From positions 198,501-262,500 of the forward strand of contig NW_026111667.1 in the NCBI RefSeq assembly GCF_024679095.1: a DNA stretch of 64,000 nt, written 5' to 3'. Below the pieces are notes generated by a model. It saw only the letters and a list, made by a program, of their open reading frames with translations, was not told the DNA's origin and did no database searches. Shown piece by piece: positions 1 to 19,358 of the stretch. Each line of letters starts with the position of its first letter. Positions within the stretch are counted from its first letter, which is position 1. The position numbers were made by a program, and so were the translations under genes. Source of the stretch: Eriocheir sinensis (taxonomy: Eukaryota; Arthropoda; Malacostraca; Decapoda; Varunidae).

Positions 1-24
1 GTTCTTATGTTCTTATGTTCTTAA
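1..24. repeat. Octamer repeat (GTTCTTAT)3 at window edge
   Basis: Three near-perfect copies of an 8-bp unit sit at the very start of the window. CR1-type LINEs characteristically end in short octamer repeats, and another element in this window (ending at 53536) ends in a different octamer. This may therefore be the 3' tail of a CR1-like element lying outside the window. Without the upstream sequence it cannot be told from an ordinary microsatellite. Confidence 0.4.
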
Positions 25-588
25 GAGAAGAGAAAGAGAGAGGGGAAAAGGGGGGCAAGCCGCCACCACACATTAAAAGGTCATTCGATATTTTGATGTC
101 TAGAGATGGTGTGCTAATCATCGTCAGCACTGATTAACAAGGGAAGAGGAATGGGGCCGAGGAGGGTAAAGGGGGGAAGGAAGAGGAGGAGGACGGATAA
201 AAAGTTAGTATGCAAAACAGTCTTGTGTCTCGATAATTCGACTTTTATCTCTTTTAGCTTTTTTTCATTATTTTCCTTTTCTTTCTTTGTCATGGAAGAA
301 AGTCGTTGCAGTCAGTCATGGCGAGAGATTTACCGTTGTTGTTTTTGTTATCGTTGTTGTTGGGTGTTATTGTTCTTCTTGCTCTTGTTAGTGTTACTGT
401 TGTTTATGCTTATGTAATGATAGTAGTAGTAGTAGTTGTAGTAATAGTACCAGTAGTAGTAGTAGTAGTAGTATATATATAGTAGTAGTAGTAAGTGTAT
501 CTTATCTTTCTGTCTATTTCTCACTTACCTCCCTTTATATTTTCCATTACACTTTTAAACCCGCGCACGCACTCTTTACACACACACA

Positions 589-647
<59 letters not shown>

Positions 648-995
648 CCTCCCTGAAATACAAAACACTAAAAATCCATCTTTGCATCGTGTATCCCAGG
701 CTTTTTTCCCTTCATTATATGACCTCATTAATCATTTCTCTCCCTCCGCCTCGCTTCGTTATAATTATTCTCGGATTTTTTTTTTTATCTCAGTTCATTT
801 ATTTTTTTTCTTTTACATTGATCATCATTTTTGCCTCGTCGCATTTGCATTTATCATTGTAATGATTATGTTGTCAGGGGTTTTGTACTAAATGTATTTA
901 TATACTGTTTGTGCCGAGAGAATGAGGTCAGTAAAGCGGAAGGTTCGTTTAGTGGTGCGAGAGATAACGGAAATGTAGTGGTGATGTTGATGCAG
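25..995. other. Non-coding, low-complexity stretch
   Basis: No gene is supported here. It holds an imperfect (TAG)n array at about 418-495 interrupted by TA dinucleotides, a (CA)n array at about 577-646, and AT-rich sequence with T homopolymers at 770-815. Short open frames across the trinucleotide arrays encode leucine or serine runs and are repeat artefacts. Confidence 0.7.
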
Positions 996-1013
996 CTACT
1001 ACTACTACTACTA

Positions 1014-1047
<34 letters not shown>

Positions 1048-2924
1048 ATAAATGATACCTCCACCCATGTTTATTTTCCCGACACATAGTCATGGAGGGC
1101 TCCATAGTTTGGAGGTCATTAGCCCCAAATCTGTTCGCTAATGACTGTGGCATCCAACCATATCACTAATACTACCTAGCACTAAATCACCTATCATCTA
1201 TTACGTCCAGATCCCCCTTTCTTTCCCTACTCAAGTCACTCCCGACCCACCCTAATGTCACTCTCCATCACTGTGGCTTCATAGTCCATATTGGAGATGT
1301 TGGTGGCTTTTGGGCAAGAGTGTCTGGTGCCCCTGAGACATAGGATGGCCGACCTGAGCAGGGAGAACGAGAGGCGACACCTCATCCAGGCGACAACGTG
1401 GCTCCTTGGCTGATGCTTCTTTTCTGAGATTAGTTCCGCGAGGCGTGCGTAGAAGCATTGGGCCCTGGGACTCATCCCGCCGGATGTGGTGAAGACGAGG
1501 GGGTTGAAGCTGCCCTGATCCACGTGTTGGATTCTTTCACCGTATGCCCTTGTCTTCTCCTGGTCGTTCCTGTGGTGGGCGGCTTGCAGGGGCAGCTCAC
1601 GGCAGCCATCGGGTCAAACATGCGGATGTCCATGAACGCCCGCTGTCCGCGCACCCAGAATCCGCGGGCACTTTCATCAACCCGTGCCTCCTGTGAGTTA
1701 TTGGGCGTCCTGTATCGAAGGTGTTCGCCGTCCAGGGGAAGCAGTGCCGGCTCGGTAGTGACGTCTTGGCATACCTCCCCTAGCATGCTGGCTGTCAGAT
1801 CCCTCACTTCATCATGTCGAATACAGACGAAGCCTCCTTTTTTACATGTCACGGTGTGGGTGACATCATTTGGTGATCCACATGCACAGAGATCAGGCAG
1901 TCCTTCAATCGGCCAGCCATTTCTCAGAGCAATGGCGTCGACAAATTCTTGTTTGTTGAGGCTGAAGCCCTTTGCTCTGATTGGTAATGACGTTAGCCAG
2001 TTAGAGGCGCCTGCCTCCTGTGCTGTGTGTATTTTTCTACCCATTTCTGTGGACAGGTGGTGTGTAAGGCGGTCCAGCTCGTCTTTTTGGGCCTGTTGCC
2101 TTCTGAGATTTTTATTTTAATATCTCTTATTTCTGTTTGGTCTATCTCGCCCTCTGCCTCCTGAGCTATGATCCTGTTGATGCGTGACTTGGTAAGGCTG
2201 ATGGGTTTTGGTTTTCCTTATCAGCCAGCTTCTCAGGGTTGGTGATCCCCATCCACCCAGTCTTGGGGAAGTGCTAACATATCCTCTCCTCCTCCCCAAA
2301 GCATGAGATTTCACTAGCGCCGGCAGAATACAATCTTGACGGCATTTTCCAGTGGTCGGAGGAGTGGACTGATGCCGGGGACGGTGCGCATCAGGAACGT
2401 CCACCGATGTTGGATGCCGTGGGTGTACGCTGAATAGGCAGCGTGTGGCTCAGTCTTGGCAATGGCAGACAAAGCTTCTATTTCCTTCACCCATTCAGCT
2501 ACTTTGTCTCCCACGTACTCCTTCTTATATACCTCTGTCCCGATCACTGCACCTAAGTGTCGTTGTCCGTCTTTTGTCACAATGACGCCACTTCCTCTAA
2601 AAGTGTCTGCGGCATGGTCATAATGTTCAGGTTTGACAATAAGGACAGACTTGGTGGCGTTAGGGATGTATCCTATCTCAGGGCCGGCGGTGTTCACAGT
2701 GTCCCACCACCCTTTTAAGTCTGAGATTTTACCAGCACCTGGGAGGCCATCCTCATAAGCCACCTGTTTCACCCGTGTTTCTGCGAACGCGATTTCATTT
2801 TGGAGGACTGATAGGCCCAGGGCGTACATAGCCATGGCTATTAGGTCTGTGTTGTTCCCTCAGATGATTTTAACACTTTCACTTCTCCACTGTGGCTATT
2901 TATGTATAAGTCGGTCGGGTATGT
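996..2924 (-). mobile_element. RLE-type LINE, copy 1, 5'-truncated, (GTA)n tail
   Basis: Read on the minus strand, this is a 5'-truncated non-LTR retrotransposon: the second half of a reverse transcriptase, a thumb/linker, a C-terminal zinc/endonuclease region, a ~190-bp 3' UTR (about 1048-1235) and a (GTA)n tail at about 996-1047. The 3' UTR is nearly identical to that of copy 3 at 4426-4616. The 5' end is cut off exactly where a (TAC)n array begins at 2925. I cannot assign the clade. The endonuclease type (restriction-like rather than APE-like) follows from C-terminal motifs described under the pseudogene. Confidence 0.85.
1236..2924 (-). pseudogene. Reverse transcriptase / RLE polyprotein fragment (copy 1)
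   Basis: The decayed polyprotein begins inside the RT palm. The block SSEGTTQ, usually followed by GD, is read at about 2855-2875, but a small deletion then breaks the frame and creates stops. The catalytic YADD box reads YEDG (2746-2757), so the enzyme would be inactive even if the frame were intact. Downstream come the thumb (GQRHLGAVIG; HGIQHRWTFLMRT) and, after frameshifts near 2100-2320, a helical linker. Next is a CX1CX7HX3C knuckle (CACGSPNDVTHTVTC), then RHDEVRD, ARVD and a downstream D. This order matches the CCHC plus PD-(D/E)XK layout of restriction-like endonucleases in R2/R4/CRE-type LINEs. The last ~95 residues lie in a shifted frame at 1236-1523. Confidence 0.8.
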
Positions 2925-6476
<3,552 letters not shown>

Positions 6477-6655
6477 GTTATCATTTTATCAGTGCCAAGA
6501 AAAATATTAGATACATTGGTTTGCATCACTGACTTCATGAGAGAGATGGTTGATGTTATGCAATGTAAGAGCATAAAAAGAGAAAAAGATTTGGAATAAA
6601 GAAAGAGAGAAAACAAAGAAGTGAGTGGGAAGAAGAGAGTATGAAATGAAATAAA
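6477..6655. other. Short unique AT-rich spacer
   Basis: No gene or repeat was recognised between the compound microsatellite and the polypyrimidine tract; the second half is A/G rich. Confidence 0.6.
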
Positions 6656-7570
6656 AGGCAGATTTATCTTCCATTTACGACTCCATCCCTCCCTTCACTT
6701 CCCTTCCTTCCTTCCCTTCCCTTCCTTCCTCCTTCCCTTCCCACACTTACCTTGCTCCCTTCCTCCTTTTATTCCCCTTCGCCTTCTTTCACCCTCGAGT
6801 CTTCCCCTCCCATCTGCTATCCGCTCCTCCCTTTTCTATTATCAAGCTTTTTTATTACATTCCTATCTTTCCTCTCTCCTTCTCTCACTCCCTTTTTCCC
6901 TCCGCATTCCTTTCCTTTTTTCCCTATCCCCTTTACCTCCCCTCTCTTCTCTCGTCCCTTCTCTCGCCCCGTCTCCCTCCCATTATTTATTTTCCTCATG
7001 CCCTTATCCACGTCTTTCTCTCCTTCTTTCCTCCCTTTTCTCTTTATCTTTATCTCTATTTTCCTTTCCTCCTTTCTTGTCCACATCCTTATTTTCCTCC
7101 TTTCTTTCCTCTCTCCTTCCCATCATACCTGCCCTCATATCCTCCTTCTTCCCTCTCCCCTTTCCCTTCAACCTACCATTCATTCCCTCCCCCTCCCTTT
7201 TCCCTCAAACCTACCGCGTTTCCTCCCCTGCTTCCCTCTCCCTTCCCCCTCCAAACCCCCCCGTTTTCCCGCATCTTCTTTCCTCTCCCCTTTCCCTCAT
7301 ACCTACCCCTCTGTTTCTCCCCTTCTTCCCTCTTCCTTCCCCCTCCAGACTACCCCTTTTTCCCACCCCTTCTTTTAGCTCCTCTTTCCCTCTTACCCGT
7401 TCCTCTTTCCCACCCCTTCTCTCCCCTCCCCGTCTCTCCCCTCCCCTATTTCCCTCTTCTTTCCTAGCCCAGCCTTCTTCGTGTCCTCCCTTTCCTTCCC
7501 TTCTTTCCCCTCTCCATTCCCCTCCCACCTCCCCCCTTCCCTCCAATCCCTTCCTCCTTGGCTTGATGGG
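6656..7570. repeat. Polypyrimidine tract, about 0.9 kb
   Basis: The plus strand is overwhelmingly C and T, with degenerate CTTCC, CCCTCTCCC and TTTCCCTC motifs and no strict period. Long open frames on both strands (proline/serine/leucine-rich forward, glycine/arginine/glutamate-rich reverse) follow from the lack of A on the plus strand and are not gene evidence. Mirror-symmetric pyrimidine tracts like this can form triplex (H-) DNA. Confidence 0.8.
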
Positions 7571-7740
7571 AACAGAGATTCCTGGAGACCGTGAAGGGGC
7601 AGCCGCTGCGTTATTTAGTTCGGAGGGAAAAGAGGGAAGATTTTTTCCTCGTTTTTTTATTACGTCCCAGCATTTTACCGCCTCGTGGATTTTTTATTTT
7701 TATTTTAGAAATGTGTAAGGGTTGGGGCAGTGGGGCTCGG

Positions 7741-8895
<1,155 letters not shown>

Positions 8896-8898
<3 letters not shown>

Positions 8899-9888
8899 AA
8901 CCTTCATATATATTTTCTGTTCTGACCTAATTTATCCTACTTTATTTTCCGGTTTCTCTACAATTTTCCACAATTAATTATACCTCAACTAGTTTTATCG
9001 TTTTTCCTTCAATTTTATTTTTGTTTTGTTTTTATACTTTTACTTCACTTCTCTTTTTTCCTAAGTGACTGGTGAAAAGGTTTTCGGTGGTTCATGGTCT
9101 GAATTATCAGTGTGGGTTCTGTACCGACCCTTCCATGATACCCGTTGTCTGTTCTAATGTTTTGTTAGTCTGTCAGTTTTCTCTCTGCGTTTCCTTGGTG
9201 TTTGTTATGGGAATTTTATGAGAATGGAGGACGGTAGTTATAATGTTCATTTTGTCCTGCTGCTGCTGTGCCATCGCCTCGGAAGGTTGATTGGCTGGAG
9301 GAAGAGCAGCCGGCACTCGTGCATTGCTCTCAAGGGTGTTTATGAGCTAAAAACATATTGCTCGGTATCATCAGATGCTTCTGCCTCACATCAACTATCT
9401 CCAAAAACTAAAAAGAGGATTATTTGGGTTCTCATGAGTTTCTTCTTCATGTTAATGGTGAAGAAGCCTTGTCGAACTACCACCAGGGTCATAAATCTAG
9501 CTGTGGAAATGCCCTCAACTCTTACGAAAGCCTTGCCTAATGTGTGCTTGGGCGCCGACATGTTTTACAATATGACCCTTCGCCACTTCCCGCCGTGTGA
9601 GGTCTTGTACATTTATGAAGGCTGTGTTATGTCTTACTTTCATTCTTTTCGGCTGCTTTCGTGTTATTCGTCTTCCTATTCTGGTATTTTGTGTTTTCTA
9701 CTATTCATTTTTATTATTTCCTTTTTCTTCTTTTTTCTTCTTTCTCTTATTTCTTGTTCTTGTTCTTATTCTTCTTTTCCTCCTCATCCCCATCTCCATT
9801 TTCATCCTTTTTTTTCATTTTTATCGTCCTCCTTATCTTTCCCTTCCTTCTCCTATTTCTTCCTTTTCTTATACCATTTCTTATTCTC
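8896..9888. other. Unique sequence, no supported gene
   Basis: The first part is AT-rich and the last ~200 bp is pyrimidine-rich. A 237-codon open frame starts at 9218 and its first ~130 codons are not low-complexity, but they show no domain I recognise, lack a convincing start context and run into a CTC microsatellite. I do not call it a gene. Confidence 0.6.
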
Positions 9889-9985
9889 CTCCTCCTCCTC
9901 CTCCTCCTCCTCCTCCTCCTCCTCCTCCTAAACGTATGAGGTTGTCAATAGATATCAGTTATCACCTCGATAAAATGTGTATATG

Positions 9986-10032
<47 letters not shown>

Positions 10033-10100
10033 AATCAAATGGTCATACACACATATATAGAGAAGTTATCGCTTCTACACACACACACACACACGTGTGT
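9889..10100. repeat. Cluster of (CTC)n, (GT)n and (CA)n arrays
   Basis: (CTC)n at 9889-9930, (GT)n at 9988-10028 and a short (CA)n at 10076-10094. The last is followed by GTGTGTG, giving a small inverted repeat. Confidence 0.93.
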
Positions 10101-10265
10101 GTAAGATTATATTGAAGATTATATTGAAAATTACTCTTGTTTTTTGTTCCTCTAAATCTTTCTCTCCCTTCCTCCTCCTCCATCTTCGGAATACGACCAT
10201 TTGAATCTTTCGTCTGAATGTTTTTATCTTGTTTTTGTTTTTTATTACTGAAGTTATAATCATCC

Positions 10266-12540
<2,275 letters not shown>

Positions 12541-12724
12541 GTAGCTAGACAGGTAGGTAAGCAAGGTGTGGTAAGGTGTGGCAAGACAGACTGGTGGACA
12601 GACAGGCGGATAGAGAGGCGGGAAGACAGACACAGACAGACAGAGAGACAGACATTCAGATAAGCCCCATACATACATACAGACAGACAGACATACATAC
12701 ATACAAACATACATACATACATAC

Positions 12725-12755
<31 letters not shown>

Positions 12756-12868
12756 CATACATACATACATAAATACAGGAAAGGCATTCACACACGGAGA
12801 AGCGAAATTAAAACAAATAAACCCTCCTAGCTAGTCCATACTCAGCATTCAAACATACATTCATACAA

Positions 12869-12901
<33 letters not shown>

Positions 12902-12905
12902 CATT
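12541..12905. repeat. Degenerate (CAGA)n and (CATA)n arrays
   Basis: A degenerate GACAGACAGG-type tract at about 12550-12660 grades into (CATA)n at 12663-12772. A second (CATA)n lies at about 12848-12902. The open frames across it are tetranucleotide artefacts with repeated YVCM-type peptides. Confidence 0.9.
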
Positions 12906-12951
12906 ACTGACGTTTGCTATTGGAAGCACATCGCTTTTGGCAGTACACACA

Positions 12952-12997
<46 letters not shown>

Positions 12998-13185
12998 CAC
13001 ACACACACCAAGACTGTAACGTTCCAGAAATGCTGTGAAGAAACAGAAAAAGAAAGAAGGAAGGGATGAAGTGGATGATGCGGAGAAGGGGAGGAAAGAG
13101 GGGAAGACAGAGAGAGGGAGAGAGCGAGAGAAAGAAAAAAAAAGCTGGAGTTGGGAAGATTATGATAAGCAGAGCTAACAGAGAG
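12906..13185. repeat. (CA)n array and purine-rich flank
   Basis: About 60 bp of (CA)n at 12949-13009 with one GC variant, then A/G-rich sequence up to the inferred 5' end of the Jockey-group LINE. Confidence 0.85.
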
Positions 13186-13603
13186 AGATATATCAGCAGT
13201 CAGCGAGAGGACGTACACGATCGACGCTCAGTAGCCCTCCTGAGGTTGCCTCAGGCTTCCCAGACGCCCTCACCACCTACAACACCACTTCATCACCACC
13301 ACTGCAACGTGTTCTGTGTAGTGAAAAGTGTGTAGTGCCCTATGAACAGTGCAGTGGGTGTTTTTAAGGACAGTGTGTATAGCAGCAAGGTGTACGCCAG
13401 CCAGCAGGGTCACTGTGGCGCGTCCTGCCTCCTTGACCCAGCCTTTGTTGCCTGACCCCATACGCTCAGAGGATTTAAATCCCTGGGACGTCCTCTCCAC
13501 CCCTCCACAGCTGCACTGCGTTCCACAGGAGATTAGTGCAGCCACCCTCCTACAGGCCCCACCCTGACCTGACCTCTCCCACATCTTACCATCTCGCACG
13601 CAC

Positions 13604-14942
13604 ATGGCAGGCTCTATCCCTCCACACAGCAAAATTGCCTGGGCCGGCCAAGGAGGCTTCCTTGGCGCCAGATACTGGTGCATTTACAGCAACTCTAAAC
13701 GAGACAAGCCTGTGACGCCCAGTACCAGAGAAAACTGCCCCAACTCTGTGTGCCGTGAGTGCTTCTCAGACGCCGAATTCTGCTGCTCCTAGACAGCTGA
13801 GTTAAGGTGTGCCCGCGGGTTCTCCAGGCCGGTGACTTACGAGTTGACCTCAGCCACTCCCTCAGAGCCCAAGGAAACCAACAGCGAGAACGTAGATGAA
13901 CAAGGCGAACAAGACGTGCAGGTGGAAGAGCCAGAAAACATCGTACAGCATCTCATCGCTTGCTCCAACAAGGAGATCGCAAAGCTTCTAGTTCAGATCC
14001 AGCAAGAGACTCAGAGGCAGAAACTAATCATAACACGATACAGGGAAGAGAAAAAGCTTGTCCTGAATCAAAAAGTCGTAATAGCAAAAACTCTAAGTCT
14101 CCTTGAACAGATCGAAACCTCTGAGTTGGAGCAAAATCACCCTAGTACCAACATCTCCACGAGTGCACTACCCAGCAAGATTGACACAGACTGGGGGGAA
14201 GTGTGCTCCGAATCCCTCTCCTGGCGAAGCTGGTGGGCGTCAGGCAGGCCACGCAAACTCGCCAAACTCGTGGACTGCTTGCCTCCCTCACCTAGCGTCG
14301 AAGTCTCCATTGGCTCGGACAGCAGCAACACCTCCACAACCTCCGACGACACCACCGCCACTACCAGCACCGCGAGCGGAGGCGCAGCTCAGGCCAGCGA
14401 GCGCGAGGACACAGACGCCAGCAGCAGCAACGACAACAACCGCGGCTCCCTCGCTCCCGCCCTAGTGCCGGTGACGCTGAGGCGCAACAAGAAGAGGAAC
14501 AGTCGAGACAACGTCCGGGAGTACCTCCAACCGACAACCGCAGAGGTGGCGAGGAGCAAACAGGAGGCAGCAGCAGGAGGCGGAGAGACACCCATCAAAC
14601 GCTGCTCACCGCGGTTCCTCTCGGCAGACGCCTCCCCCACCTCGTCGTCACCCGGCCAGACAAGGCCACCACAGCCGACCCGCCCACGGACACCAACCCG
14701 CTCCTCGACGCCGCGACAAGGTGTGTGACTACTGCTCCCGTCGGGGACACGCAGCAGAGGAGTGTCACGCGAGGGCTGCAGACGAGAGGCAAGAGCACCT
14801 CCTCAGACGTGTGATTGCTGAGGTTAGGCAGCCTGTCTCCAGTCACCTGCCCCTCCACAGGACCCTCACACATCGCGCCACAGCCTCCTTCCTGGGGCCA
14901 TACACCTGGCTGGCAGTGGTCGACTCCCTCCTACCTGAGTAG
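13604..14942 (+). pseudogene. LINE ORF1 (gag-like, CCHC zinc knuckle)
   Basis: The inferred nucleic-acid-binding ORF1 product starts at ATG 13604. Its first 62 codons contain a cysteine cluster (CPNSVCRECF and a CC pair) and end at an in-frame TAG (13790-13792). The same frame resumes and runs to 14728 through a glutamine/glutamate-rich helical segment (about 13930-14110) and a serine/threonine/proline/arginine-rich low-complexity segment. A frameshift before 14710 moves the end into the next frame, where CDYCSRRGHAAEEC (CX2CX4HX4C) is a canonical zinc knuckle, and the product ends at 14942. The architecture fits ORF1 of Jockey-type LINEs. The role of the N-terminal cysteines is unknown to me. 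Confidence 0.75.
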
Positions 14943-14971
14943 CTCCAGCACCCATCACCAACTCAGGTAGG

Positions 14972-17825
14972 ATGGCAGACACGCCGAGGACTCGTCACCA
15001 GCTGGTGCTTCTCTCCGCCAACGTGCGAGGCCTCCGCATGAACATCGGGGACCTGACCCATAGCTTTGTCCTGAGGCACCGCGTGGACATAGCTGTGGTG
15101 ACTGAAACGTGGCTCAACAGTGAGGTGGAGTTATCCTTCGGGAGAATACCTGGATACACCAACTGAATCATGAGAGACCGCCAGGAGAGGCAAGGTGGCG
15201 ATGTGGCAGTATGCCTCAAGGAAGGAGTGCAGGCGCAGAGACTTGAAGTAGAGACACCACCCACGACAGAGGCGGTGTTTCTCAAAGTAATTCTGACAGA
15301 TGGCACAGCCCTCCTCCTGTGTGCCATGTACCGCCCCCCAAGGCAAGGGCCTGCCCCCCTGGATTTTCTGACGGAGCAAATGGACGACCTGCTGACTCGC
15401 CATCGCTGCAGGCATGTCCTAATCGTGGGCGACTTAAACCAGCACATGGAGGGAGCCGCCTACGAGAATCTCCTGACGGTGCAGGGTCTGACAGATCATG
15501 TCACCTTCCCGACCCATGAGCGAGGCGGGACGCTGGATCCCGTTATCTCGGACCTGGGAGAGGGCAGGGTCACGTGCCAACAGCTTGGGCCGGTAGGCAG
15601 CTCTGACCACCACGCCATCCTGACCCGAGCAGACGTGGGCGTGGCGCGGGATGAGGCCACTTCCCACACTATCTGGCTGTGGGACAGAGCTGACTGGCCC
15701 TCCCTTAAAAGAGACCTGCAGCAAACAGACTGGCACACCCTTCTGTCTGGGCGAGCAGAGCCCATGGCGAAGGCCTTTACTGAACGTCTCAAAGCTCTCC
15801 AACGAGAGCACATTCCACACCGCCAGTACACCTCCAAGCCCACCGATCAGCCCTGGTTTGGTTACCGCTGCCGCCTTGCTGCAGAAAGAAAATATTCTGC
15901 GTGGCTCCGCTACAAAAGGAGCCCAACCCGCCGCAACAAAGCCCTGCATCGAGCAGCGTGCAACAATATGGTGGCCACCAGTAAATGGGCGAAACGGAGG
16001 TGGGAAAGAGACCTCCGCGCCAAGCTGTGCGGGCCAGGGGTGGGCAGCAAAACATGGTGGACCCTTGTTAAGGAAAAGCAAGGCAGCAGCCACCAAGAAA
16101 CAATCCCTCCCCTCACCAAGCAGGACGGCACCACAGCCACCAGCAGCAGGGAGAAGGCAGAGCTCCTGGCTGACCTTTTCTCTGCCAAGATGTCCGTCGC
16201 CGACCCCACCAGACCTCCACCACAACTGCCACAGGAATGCAACCAGACCCTGACAAAGGTTGCGGTACACCGGGAGCAAGTGGAGCGCCTTCTAAGAGCG
16301 GTGGACGTCAGGAAGGCCACTGGTCCTGACAACGTTAGCCCACATGTGCTGCGTCACTGCTCCAGTGAGCAGGCAGGACCCCTCTCGGAGGTGTTCGGGG
16401 CCTGTGTCCGGGAGAACACCTGGCCCTCTATATGGAAGGATGCTCGCGTGGTGCCGGTTCACAAAAAGCGGGCCAGATCTGACCCTGCCAACTACAGACC
16501 TATCTCCCTCCTGTCTGTAGTTGGAAAAATCTTCGAGAGAATAGTGGTGGAGGCCATCACCCGCCACCTCGAGAACAACGCCCTCATCACTGACCAGCAG
16601 TTTGGGTTCAGATCTGGCCGCTCCACTTCAGACCTCCTGCTGCTCCTCTCCAGGGATTGGCAGGACTCACTAGACACCGGCCTGGATAGCATTGTCGTTG
16701 CTCTCGACATCGCGGGTGCTTTTGACCGGGTGTGGCACGCGGGCTTGCTGGAGAAGCTTCGTGCCAAAGGCATTCAAGGACACCTGCTGATGCTGATGAG
16801 CGACTACCTTCAAGGAAGAAGCCTCCACGTCGTCGTCGGCGGCCAGCAGTCCAAGGACCTCCCAGTGGGTGCCTCAGTCCCTCAAGGATCTGTGCTGGGA
16901 CCTGTCCTCTGGAATCTGTACATCGACGACCTTCTCAGGAGTCTGCCAGCAGTCTCTGCATACGCTGACGACTGCACGCTCTCCCTCTCCTACCCTCGCC
17001 AAGAAAGCCAGCAAGCGGTTGCTGAGGTCAACCAGTAACTACGCTTGATACGGGAGTGGGGGGAGCGCTGGCAGGTGAACTTTGCTCCTGAGAAGACTCA
17101 GGCGATGGTGATCTCTCGGTCCCCGGCAGCCACACAAGCTGTCGAAGGAAGGGTGATGTTTGGCTCCGTCACCCTCCGCTCCAGGATTACGTCAGGATCC
17201 TCAGGTGGACTTGGACCGAGAGCTGCGCTTCGACCGCCACCTGAAACACGTCGCCCACCAAGCCTCCCTACGTGTCTCTGCCCTTCGTAGAGTGGCTAAT
17301 TTCCTCGACAAGCGAGGACTTATGCTCCTCTACAAGGCCCAGGTAAGATCCTACCTGGAGTACGGAGCTCTGACCTGGATGTCCAGCGCTGCCACACACC
17401 TGCAGAGACTGGACAAGGTGGAGCGACGGGTGCAGCGACTGTTACAGGAGAACAACCCCCAGCCGCCCCCTCAGGACATTATACATCTAGACACTCTGGA
17501 GCACCGCCGGGACGTCGCTGCGCTGGTGGTGTTCCACAAGGCCCAGGTGCAAGGAGTACCACACCTGGCGAGACTGAGGCTCCCCCCGCGAGAGGCTGTG
17601 AGAGATACGAGAACGGTACTCTCCAGCCACGAGCAGGTCGGGGTGCCGAGGTCAAGCGCCAGCCAGCACCAACGGACCTTCACCTCCAGGGTGTCCCGCC
17701 TGTGGAACACATTCACTACAGCAGGGCCAACAGTGACGGAAATGTCCACCCAGCAGGTAAAAGTGGCTGCTCACAGGTGGCGAAGAACATGCCCCACGCC
17801 ACTAGTGATGCTAAATACACAGTGA
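14972..17825 (+). pseudogene. LINE ORF2 (APE endonuclease + reverse transcriptase)
   Basis: Starts at ATG 14972, 29 bp after ORF1. The endonuclease shows SANVRGLR, VTETWL (15098-15115), CAMYRPP, VGDLNQH and SSDHHAIL. These match the Asn, Glu, Asp/Asn and terminal SDH positions of exonuclease-endonuclease-phosphatase enzymes that nick target DNA. One TGA (15164-15166) interrupts it. The RT domain carries NYRPISLLSVVGKIFE, QQFGFRSGRSTSDLL, ALDIAGAFDRVWH, SVPQGSVLGPVLWNLY and YADD (16961-16972). A TAA (17036-17038) follows in the same frame, and frameshifts near 17160-17215 move the thumb and C-terminus (VRSYLEYGALTW; SRLWNTF) into another frame ending at 17825. Without these lesions it would be about 950 residues, a normal length. 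Confidence 0.88.
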
Positions 17826-18048
17826 GCAAGTGTAAAGGGCTTTTAAAATAATGCACGAGAAAAAGTGACATTTTAAGCCCTAAAAAGTGCACAGAGAAAC
17901 ATATGCTAATCGAACGATCGCATAAAGTGTCGGCGAAATACAAATCTGTTGTGTAACTATAGAATCGTCAGTTTAAATAAAAATAAAAAAGAGAGTATAT
18001 ATAAATGTTAAATTCAATGCAAGAATGAATATCAAGGGGCAAAAATAT

Positions 18049-19358
<1,310 letters not shown>

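Larger units (their letters stand above)
13190..17990 (+). mobile_element. Near full-length Jockey-group LINE
   Basis: This is a two-ORF APE-type non-LTR retrotransposon: 5' UTR (about 13190-13603), ORF1 with a C-terminal zinc knuckle, 29 bp of spacer, ORF2 with endonuclease and reverse transcriptase, and a 3' UTR ending in an A-rich (TAAA)-like tail near 17975-17990. The 5' boundary is inferred from a change of composition after a purine-rich flank. A GAGGACGTAC motif close to it resembles the downstream promoter element of LINE internal promoters, but I cannot place a start site. Decay is mild: two in-frame stops in ORF2, one in ORF1 and a few frameshifts. It is higher in G+C than its flanks. 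Confidence 0.88.

Noticed and set aside
6752..7718. Two open frames above 200 codons in polypyrimidine DNA
   Set aside because: Amino-acid content (Ser, Pro, Leu, Phe) follows from base composition; no motif or start context.
9218..9931. 237-codon frame with a non-repetitive N-terminal half
   Set aside because: No recognisable domain, no supporting structure, and the 3' half is a CTC repeat; possible chance frame.
13190..13230. Defined internal promoter (Inr plus downstream element) for the Jockey-group LINE
   Set aside because: GGACGT-like motif is present but the element's first base cannot be fixed, so spacing cannot be tested.
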